DNA of 10,136 bases from an uncultured Clostridia bacterium (GTDB lineage: Bacteria > Bacillota > Clostridia > Oscillospirales > Ruminococcaceae). Position numbers and translations under genes: made by a program. The notes below the pieces were generated by a model. The model made no database searches, had not been told where the DNA came from, and saw nothing but the letters and a program-made list of their open reading frames with translations. Positions 1 to 6,788 of this stretch are shown here, in pieces. The stretch spans positions 1 through 10,136 of the forward strand of contig CALLQM010000126.1 of assembly GCA_938014855.1 (NCBI GenBank). Reading direction: 5' to 3'. Numbering within the stretch: the first letter of the stretch is position 1; each line of letters begins with the position of its first letter.

Positions 1-8
1 GTTTGTTA

Positions 9-35
9 TTAATTTTTAAAAAGAAAGTACGATAT
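9..35 (+). promoter_or_regulatory. Possible sigma-D (sigma-28) type promoter
   Basis: TTAA at 9-12 is followed after 15 bases by TACGATAT at 28-35. The sigma-D consensus is TAAA, about 15 bases, then GCCGATAT, so the matches are 3 of 4 and 6 of 8. It sits 56 bases before the first start codon, a sensible distance, and the downstream genes are flagellar in type. The DNA is AT-rich, so chance matches are possible. Confidence 0.35.
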
Positions 36-91
36 AGTTTATTAAAGGATTCTTTCGGCTCAATAAGATATCGTAAGCAAGGTGGTGCCTG

Positions 92-1498
92 ATGGCTGAT
101 ATATTAAAAATTACAACCCCATTGGTGAATAAAAATCAGGTACAGCCCAATAAACATGCAACGGATCCTTCTGTACCGTTTAATTTACAGGATGTCACAA
201 AAGTTGTGAAGCCTGCGCCTCATGGGGAATTGCTCAAACAAAATAACGGGATGATTCAAAAGGAAGAAGCTTCTACCATCCTGTCTAGTCTTTTAAAAGA
301 TCCCTCCGTGACGGTTAATTTCTTAAAAAATATTTTTATTTTACAAGAGATCATCCAGCTTCTGCCTGTCAATAACTCTACTGTAACCCAGGAAATTGAA
401 CAACTGTTTGATTCTCTGCTGATTAAACCGGAGGATATTGTGGATGAAATGATGCGGCAGGAAAATACATCCACCGTGTTTAAGGGAGAACTGTTCAATT
501 TTCTGCGTTCTCTTGTAGCGGGCGACTCTACTCCGGAACTGCGTGCCGGCGTCGCAAACTTGTTAAAATCAATCAATGGGCTGTTGGGCAAACAGGATGT
601 ACTCAATGCAATTTCCAACAGTCTGCAGTTCCTTTCTGAGAGTTTAAAAGCCAGCAAAACGTTGTCCAACCGGCTTCAAACACTGTCTGATGCATTTCGG
701 CAAGAAGATGCACCGGAAAAGTTTCATGAACTGAAAGAACAGGTTTTGGAAATTCTTAAAGAGGTTGAAAACAGTATTCTTTTTTCTCCTAAGATGTCAA
801 AAGTCATTGCGATTACCATCTATAATCTGTCGCGCTTTCAAGACAATCCTGATTTCTTCCAGGAATCATTCTCGAATTTATTGCTTTTGCTCAATGGAAC
901 AAAGCAAAGAAGTCAATTAACGGAAAGCGTTCAGCAATTTTTTGAGCAGATGAAACATATGGATCAAAATGAAAATTCCAAAATCATGGATATCCTTGCG
1001 CAAATAATCGGCCGTCAGTCGGAAAATGCGGATTTTACGCTGCTAAGTTCGGAAAAGATTGAAAAAATTATTCATAGTCTGCTTTCATCACCCTGTAACT
1101 TTACGCCGCTTCTGCATTTTGTAATTCCGGTGCAATATGATCAAATGAAGTCATTTGCGGAAATTTGGATCAACCCAAACAGTTCGGATGATGAACAAAA
1201 TCAAAAACAGCCGGCCAAACGCAACATTCATATGCTGATTGTATTTGATATCGAAGGAATCGGTCAATTTGAAGCAGAGTTGTTTGTTTCGGACAAAAAT
1301 TTAGACTTTTCACTTTTTTGTCCGCCTGCGTATACCGATACATTTTCCAAAATGTCAAATCGATTTGCAAAGTGTATAGAGGGATCGTCTTATCGGTTTG
1401 GAACGATCAAGATTGATAAATTGGAGCGTCCTCGCTCCCTGATGGACGTGTTTAAATCGCTTCCATATAAAAGGACGGGTGTCAATGTCAAAATATAA
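92..1498 (+). CDS. FliK/YlqG-like protein with long helical N-terminal region
   Basis: This 468-residue protein has no signal peptide or membrane segment. Residues 1-50 look disordered. Residues about 58-330 are almost entirely predicted helix, rich in Leu, Glu, Gln and Ser. Residues about 336-468 form a distinct mixed domain: a PLLHFVIPVQY strand, a polar loop with many Asn, Asp and Gln (361-377), hydrophobic strands around HMLIVFDIEGIGQFEAELFV, and a conserved-looking tail with RPRSLMDVF. This resembles the C-terminal domain of FliK/YlqG-type hook-length-control proteins (recognition by pattern, not by search). The start has AAGGTGG six bases upstream. The gene overlaps the following FlhB-like gene, the same pairing as ylqG-ylqH in Bacillus, which supports a role at the flagellar export apparatus. 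A generic helical protein of unknown role is the alternative. Confidence 0.55.
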   Translation: MADILKITTPLVNKNQVQPNKHATDPSVPFNLQDVTKVVKPAPHGELLKQNNGMIQKEEASTILSSLLKDPSVTVNFLKNIFILQEIIQLLPVNNSTVTQEIEQLFDSLLIKPEDIVDEMMRQENTSTVFKGELFNFLRSLVAGDSTPELRAGVANLLKSINGLLGKQDVLNAISNSLQFLSESLKASKTLSNRLQTLSDAFRQEDAPEKFHELKEQVLEILKEVENSILFSPKMSKVIAITIYNLSRFQDNPDFFQESFSNLLLLLNGTKQRSQLTESVQQFFEQMKHMDQNENSKIMDILAQIIGRQSENADFTLLSSEKIEKIIHSLLSSPCNFTPLLHFVIPVQYDQMKSFAEIWINPNSSDDEQNQKQPAKRNIHMLIVFDIEGIGQFEAELFVSDKNLDFSLFCPPAYTDTFSKMSNRFAKCIEGSSYRFGTIKIDKLERPRSLMDVFKSLPYKRTGVNVKI

Positions 1499-1871
1499 AC
1501 AAAAAGCGGTTGCATTAAAATACAATGATGAAGAAGATATGGCGCCTGTTGTAATTGCTTCGGGGTATGGAAGTATTGCCGAGCGCATTATTGGAATTGC
1601 TGAACAAAAGGGGATTCCGGTGTTTCGGGACGACAGTGCGGCAAGCTTGCTGTGCATGCTGGAAGTCGGAAGCAATATTCCAACAGAATTGTATGAAGTG
1701 ATTGCATCGATTTATTGTCAGCTGCTGCAGGCATCATCCGAAATTAAAAATCAAAAACCCACACAATCAGCTCCAACGCTGGCGCAGCGTTCTGCGCGGC
1801 TGGGAAAGAGACAACAAGTAATGAAAAAAACGCATAGTGCGACGGAACCAAACAATCCATCCGATGAATAA
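1485..1871 (+). CDS. Orphan FlhB C-terminal-domain paralogue (YlqH-like)
   Basis: The product is 128 residues. From residue 8 it follows the FlhB/YscU cytoplasmic domain: AVALKYNDEEDMAPVVIASG, then SIAERIIGIAEQKGIPVF, an ASLLCMLEVGSNIP segment and TELYEVIASIYCQLL. In full-length FlhB this domain begins at the self-cleaving NPTH motif; here the protein starts at that point, with KYKQK in place of NPTH, so there is no cleavage site and none of the four FlhB membrane helices. The tail (residues about 85-128) is basic, then acidic, and looks disordered. An in-frame GTG at 1479 is possible, but AAAGGA lies nine bases before the ATG at 1485 and only three before the GTG, so I chose the ATG. It overlaps the upstream gene by 14 bases, suggesting translational coupling. 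The likely role is as an accessory or competitor in export-substrate switching; the mechanism is unknown. Confidence 0.8.
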   Translation: MSKYKQKAVALKYNDEEDMAPVVIASGYGSIAERIIGIAEQKGIPVFRDDSAASLLCMLEVGSNIPTELYEVIASIYCQLLQASSEIKNQKPTQSAPTLAQRSARLGKRQQVMKKTHSATEPNNPSDE

Positions 1872-1915
1872 AAGGATCTGTTCTATTCTATTATATGGGT
1901 GGTTTTGGGATACCC

Positions 1916-1953
1916 TTTCCAATTTTGTTAAAAATTGATATAATTAATATAAC
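1916..1953 (+). promoter_or_regulatory. Overlapping sigma-A type promoter candidates for the PilZ operon
   Basis: Two well-spaced hexamer pairs overlap: TTTCCA (1916-1921), 17 bases, TATAAT (1939-1944); and TTGTTA (1925-1930), 17 bases, TATAAC (1948-1953). Either would give a short leader before the start at 1988. I see no convincing terminator in the gap after the FlhB-like gene, so read-through is also possible. Confidence 0.5.
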
Positions 1954-1974
1954 CAATTGATAACTAATGCCATA

Positions 1975-1980
1975 GGGAGG
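1975..1980 (+). promoter_or_regulatory. Ribosome binding site deciding the PilZ protein start
   Basis: GGGAGG ends one base before an ATG at 1982 and seven bases before an in-frame ATG at 1988. Only the second spacing is workable, so translation should begin at 1988. Confidence 0.75.
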
Positions 1981-1987
1981 AATGGGC

Positions 1988-2674
1988 ATGCTGCCTTTGC
2001 CAACGGAATACATAGCCTCTGTCTGTGAAATTAAAACGCTGGAAAATGAGCTGGTAGCCACAGGCACCATCCAAAATATTACACAAGAATATATCGAAGT
2101 GTCTGACAAAACAGGATTTATGCCGATTGCCCCATATGGCATTCCGGTGAAGATGAATGTATTTAACTCAAAAAATGGTTTTCGAGTGCTGGCGGGAAAA
2201 GTATATACATCTACTCTAAAATCGATACGAATTGTGGATGTTATCACTTTGCTGGACTGTGAACGCCGGCATTTCTTCCGCGTGGAAGTTCATATGATCG
2301 CACAGGTTTATTTGCTGAAAAATCAAACAAAAAGCACTTCTCAAGAGGATGCTAACAATCAATCGGAGAAAAACAGTAAACCAAAAGTGATACGGGCAGT
2401 GATACACAATCTAAGCCTTGGAGGGACACTGTTTACCTGTTCGGAAAATTTAGAAACAGGTGATGGGATTTCCATAAAATTAAAGGTCGGCCGTAAATCA
2501 ATTGTACTAAATGGGATTGTACGCAGAACCAAAGAAACCGAAAAAGGAAATCTGCTTTATGGCTGTGAATTCTCAGATGTGACAGAATCTGCGGCAAATG
2601 CACTTTGTGCATACATTTTTCAGTGCCAGCGAGAGCAGATCTACAACAAGCGGATGGAGCATCAGCAACTGTAA
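1988..2674 (+). CDS. YcgR-like PilZ domain c-di-GMP receptor
   Basis: This is a soluble protein of 228 residues. Residues about 5-90 fit a YcgR-type N-terminal beta domain (PilZN), and about 93-215 the PilZ domain. Both c-di-GMP-binding motifs are intact: RxxxR as RHFFR (R94 to R98) and N-x-S-x-x-G as NLSLGG (N141, S143, G146), so binding is expected. A polar insert at about residues 112-136, rich in Lys, Ser, Asn and Gln, separates the first PilZ strand from the NxSxxG motif. The family acts as a flagellar brake or as a c-di-GMP effector for surface machinery. It is the first gene of an operon with an FtsA-like gene 15 bases downstream and an EAL-HDOD gene after that, so its partner may be the actin-fold protein rather than the flagellar motor. 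Confidence 0.85.
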   Translation: MLPLPTEYIASVCEIKTLENELVATGTIQNITQEYIEVSDKTGFMPIAPYGIPVKMNVFNSKNGFRVLAGKVYTSTLKSIRIVDVITLLDCERRHFFRVEVHMIAQVYLLKNQTKSTSQEDANNQSEKNSKPKVIRAVIHNLSLGGTLFTCSENLETGDGISIKLKVGRKSIVLNGIVRRTKETEKGNLLYGCEFSDVTESAANALCAYIFQCQREQIYNKRMEHQQL

Positions 2675-2689
2675 AATTCGGAGGATAGT

Positions 2690-4843
2690 ATGGAAGAAAA
2701 CAAAGTGGAAAACAACGGAGCACCGGCAGTGGGACAATCGCAGAACCCGGAGCCGATTTTTGCTTTGGATATCGGTACCCGCAGTATTATAGGGATTGTA
2801 GGAACGCAGGAAAAAGATCTGTTACAGGTTTTGGATGTTTCGCAGGAAGAACATACTCAGCGGTCCATGATCGATGGACAAATTGAAAACATCGATCAGG
2901 TGGCGGCAACCGCAAAAAAAGTAAAAAATCGGTTGGAAAAAAAGTTGGGTATGCCGCTGAAAAATGTTGCGGTAGCTGCGGCAGGGCGTGCTTTAAAAAC
3001 TCAAAAAGCATCGTTTGAAATGCAGCTGGATTCTAAAAAAATCATAACAAGCCGACAGGTATTTGAATTGGAAATGGGAGCCATTCAGCAGGCAGGAAAT
3101 GAAATATTAGCGGGGGATCAGGCTGATGACCAGCTTTATTGCGTTGGTCATTCTGTTATGCGGTATTACCTCGATGATTACCCGATTTCCACATTAGTCA
3201 ATCACCGCGGAAAAAAGGCAAAAGTGGAGATTATTGCGACGTTTCTGCCCAAAGAAGTCGTGGAAAGTCTCTATACCACGATGTCTAAAATAGGACTTAG
3301 TGTTACGAGCATTACATTGGAACCGATTGCCGCCATGAATGCGATTATTCCACAGGAACTGCGTATGCTCAATTTGGCACTTGTTGATATCGGTGCGGGT
3401 ACTTCGGATATTGCAATCTCAGATGGCGGCAGTGTGACGGCATATACGATGGCAACCGTTGCCGGTGATGAAATTTCCGAGGCGATTGTAAAAGAGTATC
3501 TCGTGGATTTTGAAACAGCAGAAAAAATGAAATTGGCGCTGAGCAACCATGTGGAAAAGATTTCGTATACCGATATTCTCGGATTTTCTTATACCATTTC
3601 GCCTGCCGAGGTTTTAGAAAAACTAGAGGCATCTGCGGAAAATTTAAGCGCTGTCATTGCCAGCAAGATTTTGGAAGTCAATGGGAAACCGCCTGCGGCA
3701 GTCTTTATGGTGGGCGGCGGAAGCCGGCTTCCTCAGCTTTGCAGCTTGGTTGCACAGAAATTATCCATTGACGAAAACAAGGTGGCTGTTGGCGGCAATA
3801 ACTATATGAAACGTATGATAGCCAGTGAAGAGGATGTTTCCGGCCCCGAGTTTGCTACCCCGATCGGAATTGCTATTACCGCGATGCTGAATCAGGAATG
3901 CAGCAGCTTTTCTGTCTTTTTAAATGGCAAACAAGTTCGGATGTTTAAAGGCAGCAAAGCGACGGTCATGGATCTTCTTCTGCTGAATGGATATCGTCAA
4001 AGCCAAATCATTGGACGTTCCGGCAAGAGTATTACATATGAATTGGATGGCAAAAAAAAGACCGTCAGAGGCGGTTACCCCACCGCGGCTGTTATCACGG
4101 TAAATGGGCAGTCTGCCAATATCTCCACGCCTTTACATATGGATGACCAGGTTGTGATACAGCAGGCGATACAGGGCGAGGATGCCGCTCCAATTTTATC
4201 CGAAACCTTGCCAAATTGGAACCAGTTTTCTGTTAATCTGAATGGCGCACAGGTGTTTGCGGGAACGATGGCTTTTGTCAATGGAGTACCTGCAAATGGG
4301 GATCGTAAAATCGGCAATCAGGACAGTATTCAAACGCATATCGTAGAAACAATTACAGACCTATGCAAAGAAGCTGGACTGGATGCGCAGGAATATCGAT
4401 TCCTTGTCAATGGGAAAACACAGGATAGGGATTACTTATTAAAGGCAAGTGATGAGATTCGCTATCTGCCTTTGATATCTGCGGGCTCTGAGAAACAGAC
4501 TGCGACGAATGAAGCAGTACAACCAGCCCAAATGGTGCAGACGGAAGTCTTGGAAGATGAAACGGAACCGCAGCTGATCCATGATAAAATGATCACGATC
4601 ACGCTGAATGGCCGCAGTGCAGAACTGATACCGAAAGAAGACCGCGGTCCCTATCTATTTGTAGATATGTTAAATTTTGTTGATATAGACCCTACAAAAC
4701 CTCAGGGAGATATTGTACTTCGGCTCAACGGACGGGATGCATCCTATTTAGAAATCATACATGATGGTGATTCGGTCGATATCTATTGGGATAAAACGCA
4801 GCGGCCGCCCCTTGAAGCTGCAAGTGGATCATTTAGGTATTAG
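2690..4843 (+). CDS. FtsA-like actin-fold ATPase with three C-terminal beta-grasp-like modules
   Basis: The product is 717 residues, against roughly 420 for ordinary FtsA. After a disordered 20-residue start it has the FtsA/PilM-type fold: phosphate-1 loop FALDIGTRSIIGIVG (24-38); an FtsA 1C/SHS2-like region (about 60-180) with DGQIENIDQVA and KNVAVAAAGR; EPIAAMNAII (211-220); phosphate-2 loop LVDIGAGTSDIAI (231-243); and adenosine motif VFMVGGGSRLPQL (338-350). ATP binding is therefore expected. Beyond about residue 400 come three similar units (about 406-492, 512-595, 634-700), each opening with a strand ending in LNG and closing with a turn such as MDDQVVI, SDEIRYL or DGDSVDIYW, as in ThiS/MoaD/ubiquitin-like beta-grasp folds. 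An acidic, Gln-rich linker (598-630) precedes the third. I see no amphipathic membrane-targeting helix at the C-terminus, unlike true FtsA. GGAGG lies five bases before the ATG. Automatic annotation would probably say cell division protein FtsA; the context argues against that role. Confidence 0.75.
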   Translation: MEENKVENNGAPAVGQSQNPEPIFALDIGTRSIIGIVGTQEKDLLQVLDVSQEEHTQRSMIDGQIENIDQVAATAKKVKNRLEKKLGMPLKNVAVAAAGRALKTQKASFEMQLDSKKIITSRQVFELEMGAIQQAGNEILAGDQADDQLYCVGHSVMRYYLDDYPISTLVNHRGKKAKVEIIATFLPKEVVESLYTTMSKIGLSVTSITLEPIAAMNAIIPQELRMLNLALVDIGAGTSDIAISDGGSVTAYTMATVAGDEISEAIVKEYLVDFETAEKMKLALSNHVEKISYTDILGFSYTISPAEVLEKLEASAENLSAVIASKILEVNGKPPAAVFMVGGGSRLPQLCSLVAQKLSIDENKVAVGGNNYMKRMIASEEDVSGPEFATPIGIAITAMLNQECSSFSVFLNGKQVRMFKGSKATVMDLLLLNGYRQSQIIGRSGKSITYELDGKKKTVRGGYPTAAVITVNGQSANISTPLHMDDQVVIQQAIQGEDAAPILSETLPNWNQFSVNLNGAQVFAGTMAFVNGVPANGDRKIGNQDSIQTHIVETITDLCKEAGLDAQEYRFLVNGKTQDRDYLLKASDEIRYLPLISAGSEKQTATNEAVQPAQMVQTEVLEDETEPQLIHDKMITITLNGRSAELIPKEDRGPYLFVDMLNFVDIDPTKPQGDIVLRLNGRDASYLEIIHDGDSVDIYWDKTQRPPLEAASGSFRY

Positions 4844-4858
4844 AAAGGTGGGATTCAT

Positions 4859-6133
4859 GTGCAGACCTATATTGTTCGTCAGCCGATAGTCGATGAAACA
4901 AATACTGTGCAGGGTTATGAAATATTATATCAGGAGGATGTGTCCGGTCTTTTCAGTAAAGAGGATGTCAATGCCGCCAACGCGATCGAAAGTTTCCTCA
5001 ATCAGCTTGGCAGTGAAAAATTTTTGGATGGGAAAACAGCATATTTAACGTTTACCCCTAAGTTATTAATGAAGAATATTCCAAAAATGTTTTCTGAAGA
5101 AAAGCTGGTCATTCAGATTGAGGACAACTCAATTGTTCATCCATTGGCGCAGAAGATTATCTATCGCTATAAAAAACAGGGATATCGAATTGCGCTGAAA
5201 GGCTTTGAGTTTTCTCCACGCTATTTTGGAATTTTGGATGTTGTGGATATTATAAAGGTAGATTTCAGCGATACACGCAGTCCATCCCTTAAAAATATCG
5301 TAAGCATAGCGAAAAGTTTCCATAAAGAAGTCATCGCGTATAATGTAAATTCCGTAAAATCTTATGAGTATGCGAAAGACTGCGGCTGTAAATTCATGCA
5401 GGGCGCTTGCGTCGCAATCCAGTATGCGTCCAAAGTACATCGCATGGATCATATGCAGAGTAACTTTTTCCAGCTTATGGTTGCCATTACTAAGGATGAA
5501 CCGGATATCGATGAAATTGAAAATATCATTTCTCGTGACGTTACGCTTGCATTTTCTCTGATCAAATTGGTCAATTCTGCTTATTTTGCTTTGCGTAATC
5601 GTGCCAGATCGGTCAAACAGGCTCTCATCGTTTTAGGTCTTGGTCAACTTAAGCAATGGATTTATTTGCTTAGTTTTCGGCAGGATAATGGGGAACTGCC
5701 GGAGGAATTGATTCGTATTTCATTTTTAAGAGGCAATTTCTGTGCAGAATTATCGCAGTATGTTGTCGATCTTACGATTTCAAAATCGGAAGCTTATTTA
5801 ATGGGTATGTTCTCCACATTGGGTCTATTAATGGAAGTACCACTAGCCGCTGCACTTGGTGAACTAGCAATTTCAGATGAAATTAGGCAGGCACTGCTGG
5901 ATGGATCGGGGAAATGCGGCGATCTGTTTAACTTAATTCTATGTTATGAAAACGCGGATTGGGCAGGCATTACAAAGTATGCGCAATCGCTTGGAATTCC
6001 TCTTAGCATTATTACGCAGGAATATTTTGAATGTGTGGAAATGGTCAACACGACTTGGAAAAATCTTATGATTCCTTATCCTGAGCAGGGAAACAAAGAA
6101 AATGAGGCACACGTTGCAACTCAAGATAATTAA
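4859..6133 (+). CDS. EAL-HDOD (YuxH-type) signalling protein with degenerate EAL domain
   Basis: The protein is 424 residues and soluble. Residues 1-190 are a diverged EAL domain: the signature position reads YEILY instead of YEALLR; LVIQIED replaces the LVLEITE strand; GYRIALKGFE replaces GIRIALDDFG, losing the metal-binding DD pair; IIKVDF and GCKFMQGACV remain recognisable. Residues about 200-400 are an HDOD domain (DVTLAFSLIKLVNSAYF, SVKQALIVLGLGQLKQWIYL, SEAYLMGMFSTLG), a domain built on the HD fold but without phosphohydrolase metal ligands. The protein is therefore unlikely to hydrolyse c-di-GMP and probably acts as a binding or scaffold protein. The start is GTG at 4859, with AAAGGTG eight bases upstream; an ATG at 4857 is in the wrong frame. 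It is the last gene of the operon, 15 bases after the FtsA-like gene, and ends just before a strong terminator. Confidence 0.85.
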   Translation: MQTYIVRQPIVDETNTVQGYEILYQEDVSGLFSKEDVNAANAIESFLNQLGSEKFLDGKTAYLTFTPKLLMKNIPKMFSEEKLVIQIEDNSIVHPLAQKIIYRYKKQGYRIALKGFEFSPRYFGILDVVDIIKVDFSDTRSPSLKNIVSIAKSFHKEVIAYNVNSVKSYEYAKDCGCKFMQGACVAIQYASKVHRMDHMQSNFFQLMVAITKDEPDIDEIENIISRDVTLAFSLIKLVNSAYFALRNRARSVKQALIVLGLGQLKQWIYLLSFRQDNGELPEELIRISFLRGNFCAELSQYVVDLTISKSEAYLMGMFSTLGLLMEVPLAAALGELAISDEIRQALLDGSGKCGDLFNLILCYENADWAGITKYAQSLGIPLSIITQEYFECVEMVNTTWKNLMIPYPEQGNKENEAHVATQDN

Positions 6134-6135
6134 AC

Positions 6136-6168
6136 AAAAAACCGTCCGGAATTCCCGGACGGTTTTTT
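6136..6168. terminator. Bidirectional intrinsic terminator
   Basis: CCGTCCGG (6142-6149) and CCGGACGG (6155-6162) form a perfect eight-pair stem around the loop AATTC. Six A before and six T after extend the pairing and supply a U-tract in both directions. It starts two bases after the EAL-HDOD stop codon, and its right edge includes part of the stop codon of the convergent minus-strand gene. Confidence 0.92.
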
Positions 6169-6643
6169 ATTTATGTACTGTTTGTTCTTCGGTTTCATCC
6201 ATTGTTTCTCCAATTCCTCGTGACTTTTTATAGTCTCGATAAAGAGATGCGATTGAAGATTCAAAATCAAGCCCAAATAGGGACGGAACCAAAAAGGAGA
6301 AGATATGATCGTGGTCTAGGTCACGTTGGATTGCTAAAACGGTTTCCGTAATGACAATATTTTTTAAAAACTGCTGTCCTGTGTAATTGCCGGAAGCAAT
6401 GTAATTATACAGAACCTGTTTTACCATTTTATTGTCATTCATATCTACAATACAAGAAATAGCTTTTCTTAAAAAAGAGTCATTGTATTTAGCAGTTTCT
6501 TTGTTTACTCGTTTGTCCAATTCAAGTAGTCCAAAATCATGAGCACAAGTTGCAAGCTCCATCAATTGCCGGACAATTGGAAGGCATTCCATTCGATCTG
6601 TTCGACTGCACTGCAGACGCTGAGAAAAAAATTCGAAATCCAT
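6167..6643 (-). CDS. Small soluble protein resembling the MotA cytoplasmic segment
   Basis: The product is 158 residues, mostly helical, with no signal peptide or membrane helix. Residues about 25-85 follow the pattern of the large MotA/TolQ-type cytoplasmic region: LMELATCAHDFGLLELDKRV, then DSFLRKAISCIVDMND, then MVKQVLYNYI. These match the MotA layout of elARreGllaLEe, dpFlrkglqlvvDG and a following helix. The MotA transmembrane helices are absent. The tail (residues about 140-158) is charged. TGAGGT lies about eight bases before the ATG. It is convergent with the PilZ operon and divergent from the chemoreceptor gene, so it sits among motility genes. A decoy or partner for the stator or FliG would fit, but this is inference from weak similarity; it may instead be an unrelated helical protein. 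Confidence 0.7.
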   Translation of the reverse strand: MDFEFFSQRLQCSRTDRMECLPIVRQLMELATCAHDFGLLELDKRVNKETAKYNDSFLRKAISCIVDMNDNKMVKQVLYNYIASGNYTGQQFLKNIVITETVLAIQRDLDHDHIFSFLVPSLFGLDFESSIASLYRDYKKSRGIGETMDETEEQTVHK

Positions 6644-6672
6644 CTTTTTTACCTCATCATAAATTTATAACC

Positions 6673-6681
6673 ATTATAACA
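6673..6681 (-). promoter_or_regulatory. Extended -10 promoter of the MotA-like gene
   Basis: On the minus strand this reads TGTTATAAT, a perfect -10 hexamer with the TGN extension. It lies 29 bases before the ATG, leaving room for a leader of about 20 bases containing the ribosome binding site. No good -35 is visible, which is common for extended -10 promoters. Confidence 0.55.
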
Positions 6682-6743
6682 TAATTTTTTTAAGTTACCT
6701 AATGAAATGTTGTTTTATTATCATTTTTTATAGTAAATAGGAG

Positions 6744-6770
6744 TTTAGTTTTAAATTTTTAGGACGATTT
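6744..6770 (+). promoter_or_regulatory. Weak sigma-D-like site before the chemoreceptor gene
   Basis: GACGATTT (6763-6770) matches the sigma-D -10 consensus GCCGATAT at six of eight bases and lies 18 bases before the start. The -35 position (TTTA, 6744-6747) is poor. No clear sigma-A pair was found in the divergent interval 6644-6788 for this strand. Confidence 0.25.
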
Positions 6771-6788
6771 AATAAATAAGGGAGAGTA

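Noticed and set aside
256..669. A 137-codon open frame on the minus strand inside the first gene
   Set aside because: It is antisense to a gene with a good ribosome binding site, has no start signal of its own and its translation resembles no family.
1890..1920. Possible terminator after the FlhB-like gene (GGG-ATA-CCC)
   Set aside because: The stem has only three or four pairs and no proper T-tract directly after it.
3271..3632. Two minus-strand open frames inside the FtsA-like gene
   Set aside because: They lie opposite the conserved phosphate-2 region of a clear actin-fold protein and overlap each other in different frames, so they are coding shadows.
2690..4843. Calling the actin-fold gene the divisome ftsA
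   Set aside because: It is about 300 residues too long, lacks an evident C-terminal membrane-targeting helix and has no ftsZ or other division genes beside it.
4857..4859. ATG at 4857 as the EAL-HDOD start
   Set aside because: It is in a different frame from the EAL domain; the GTG at 4859 is in frame and correctly spaced from AAAGGTG.
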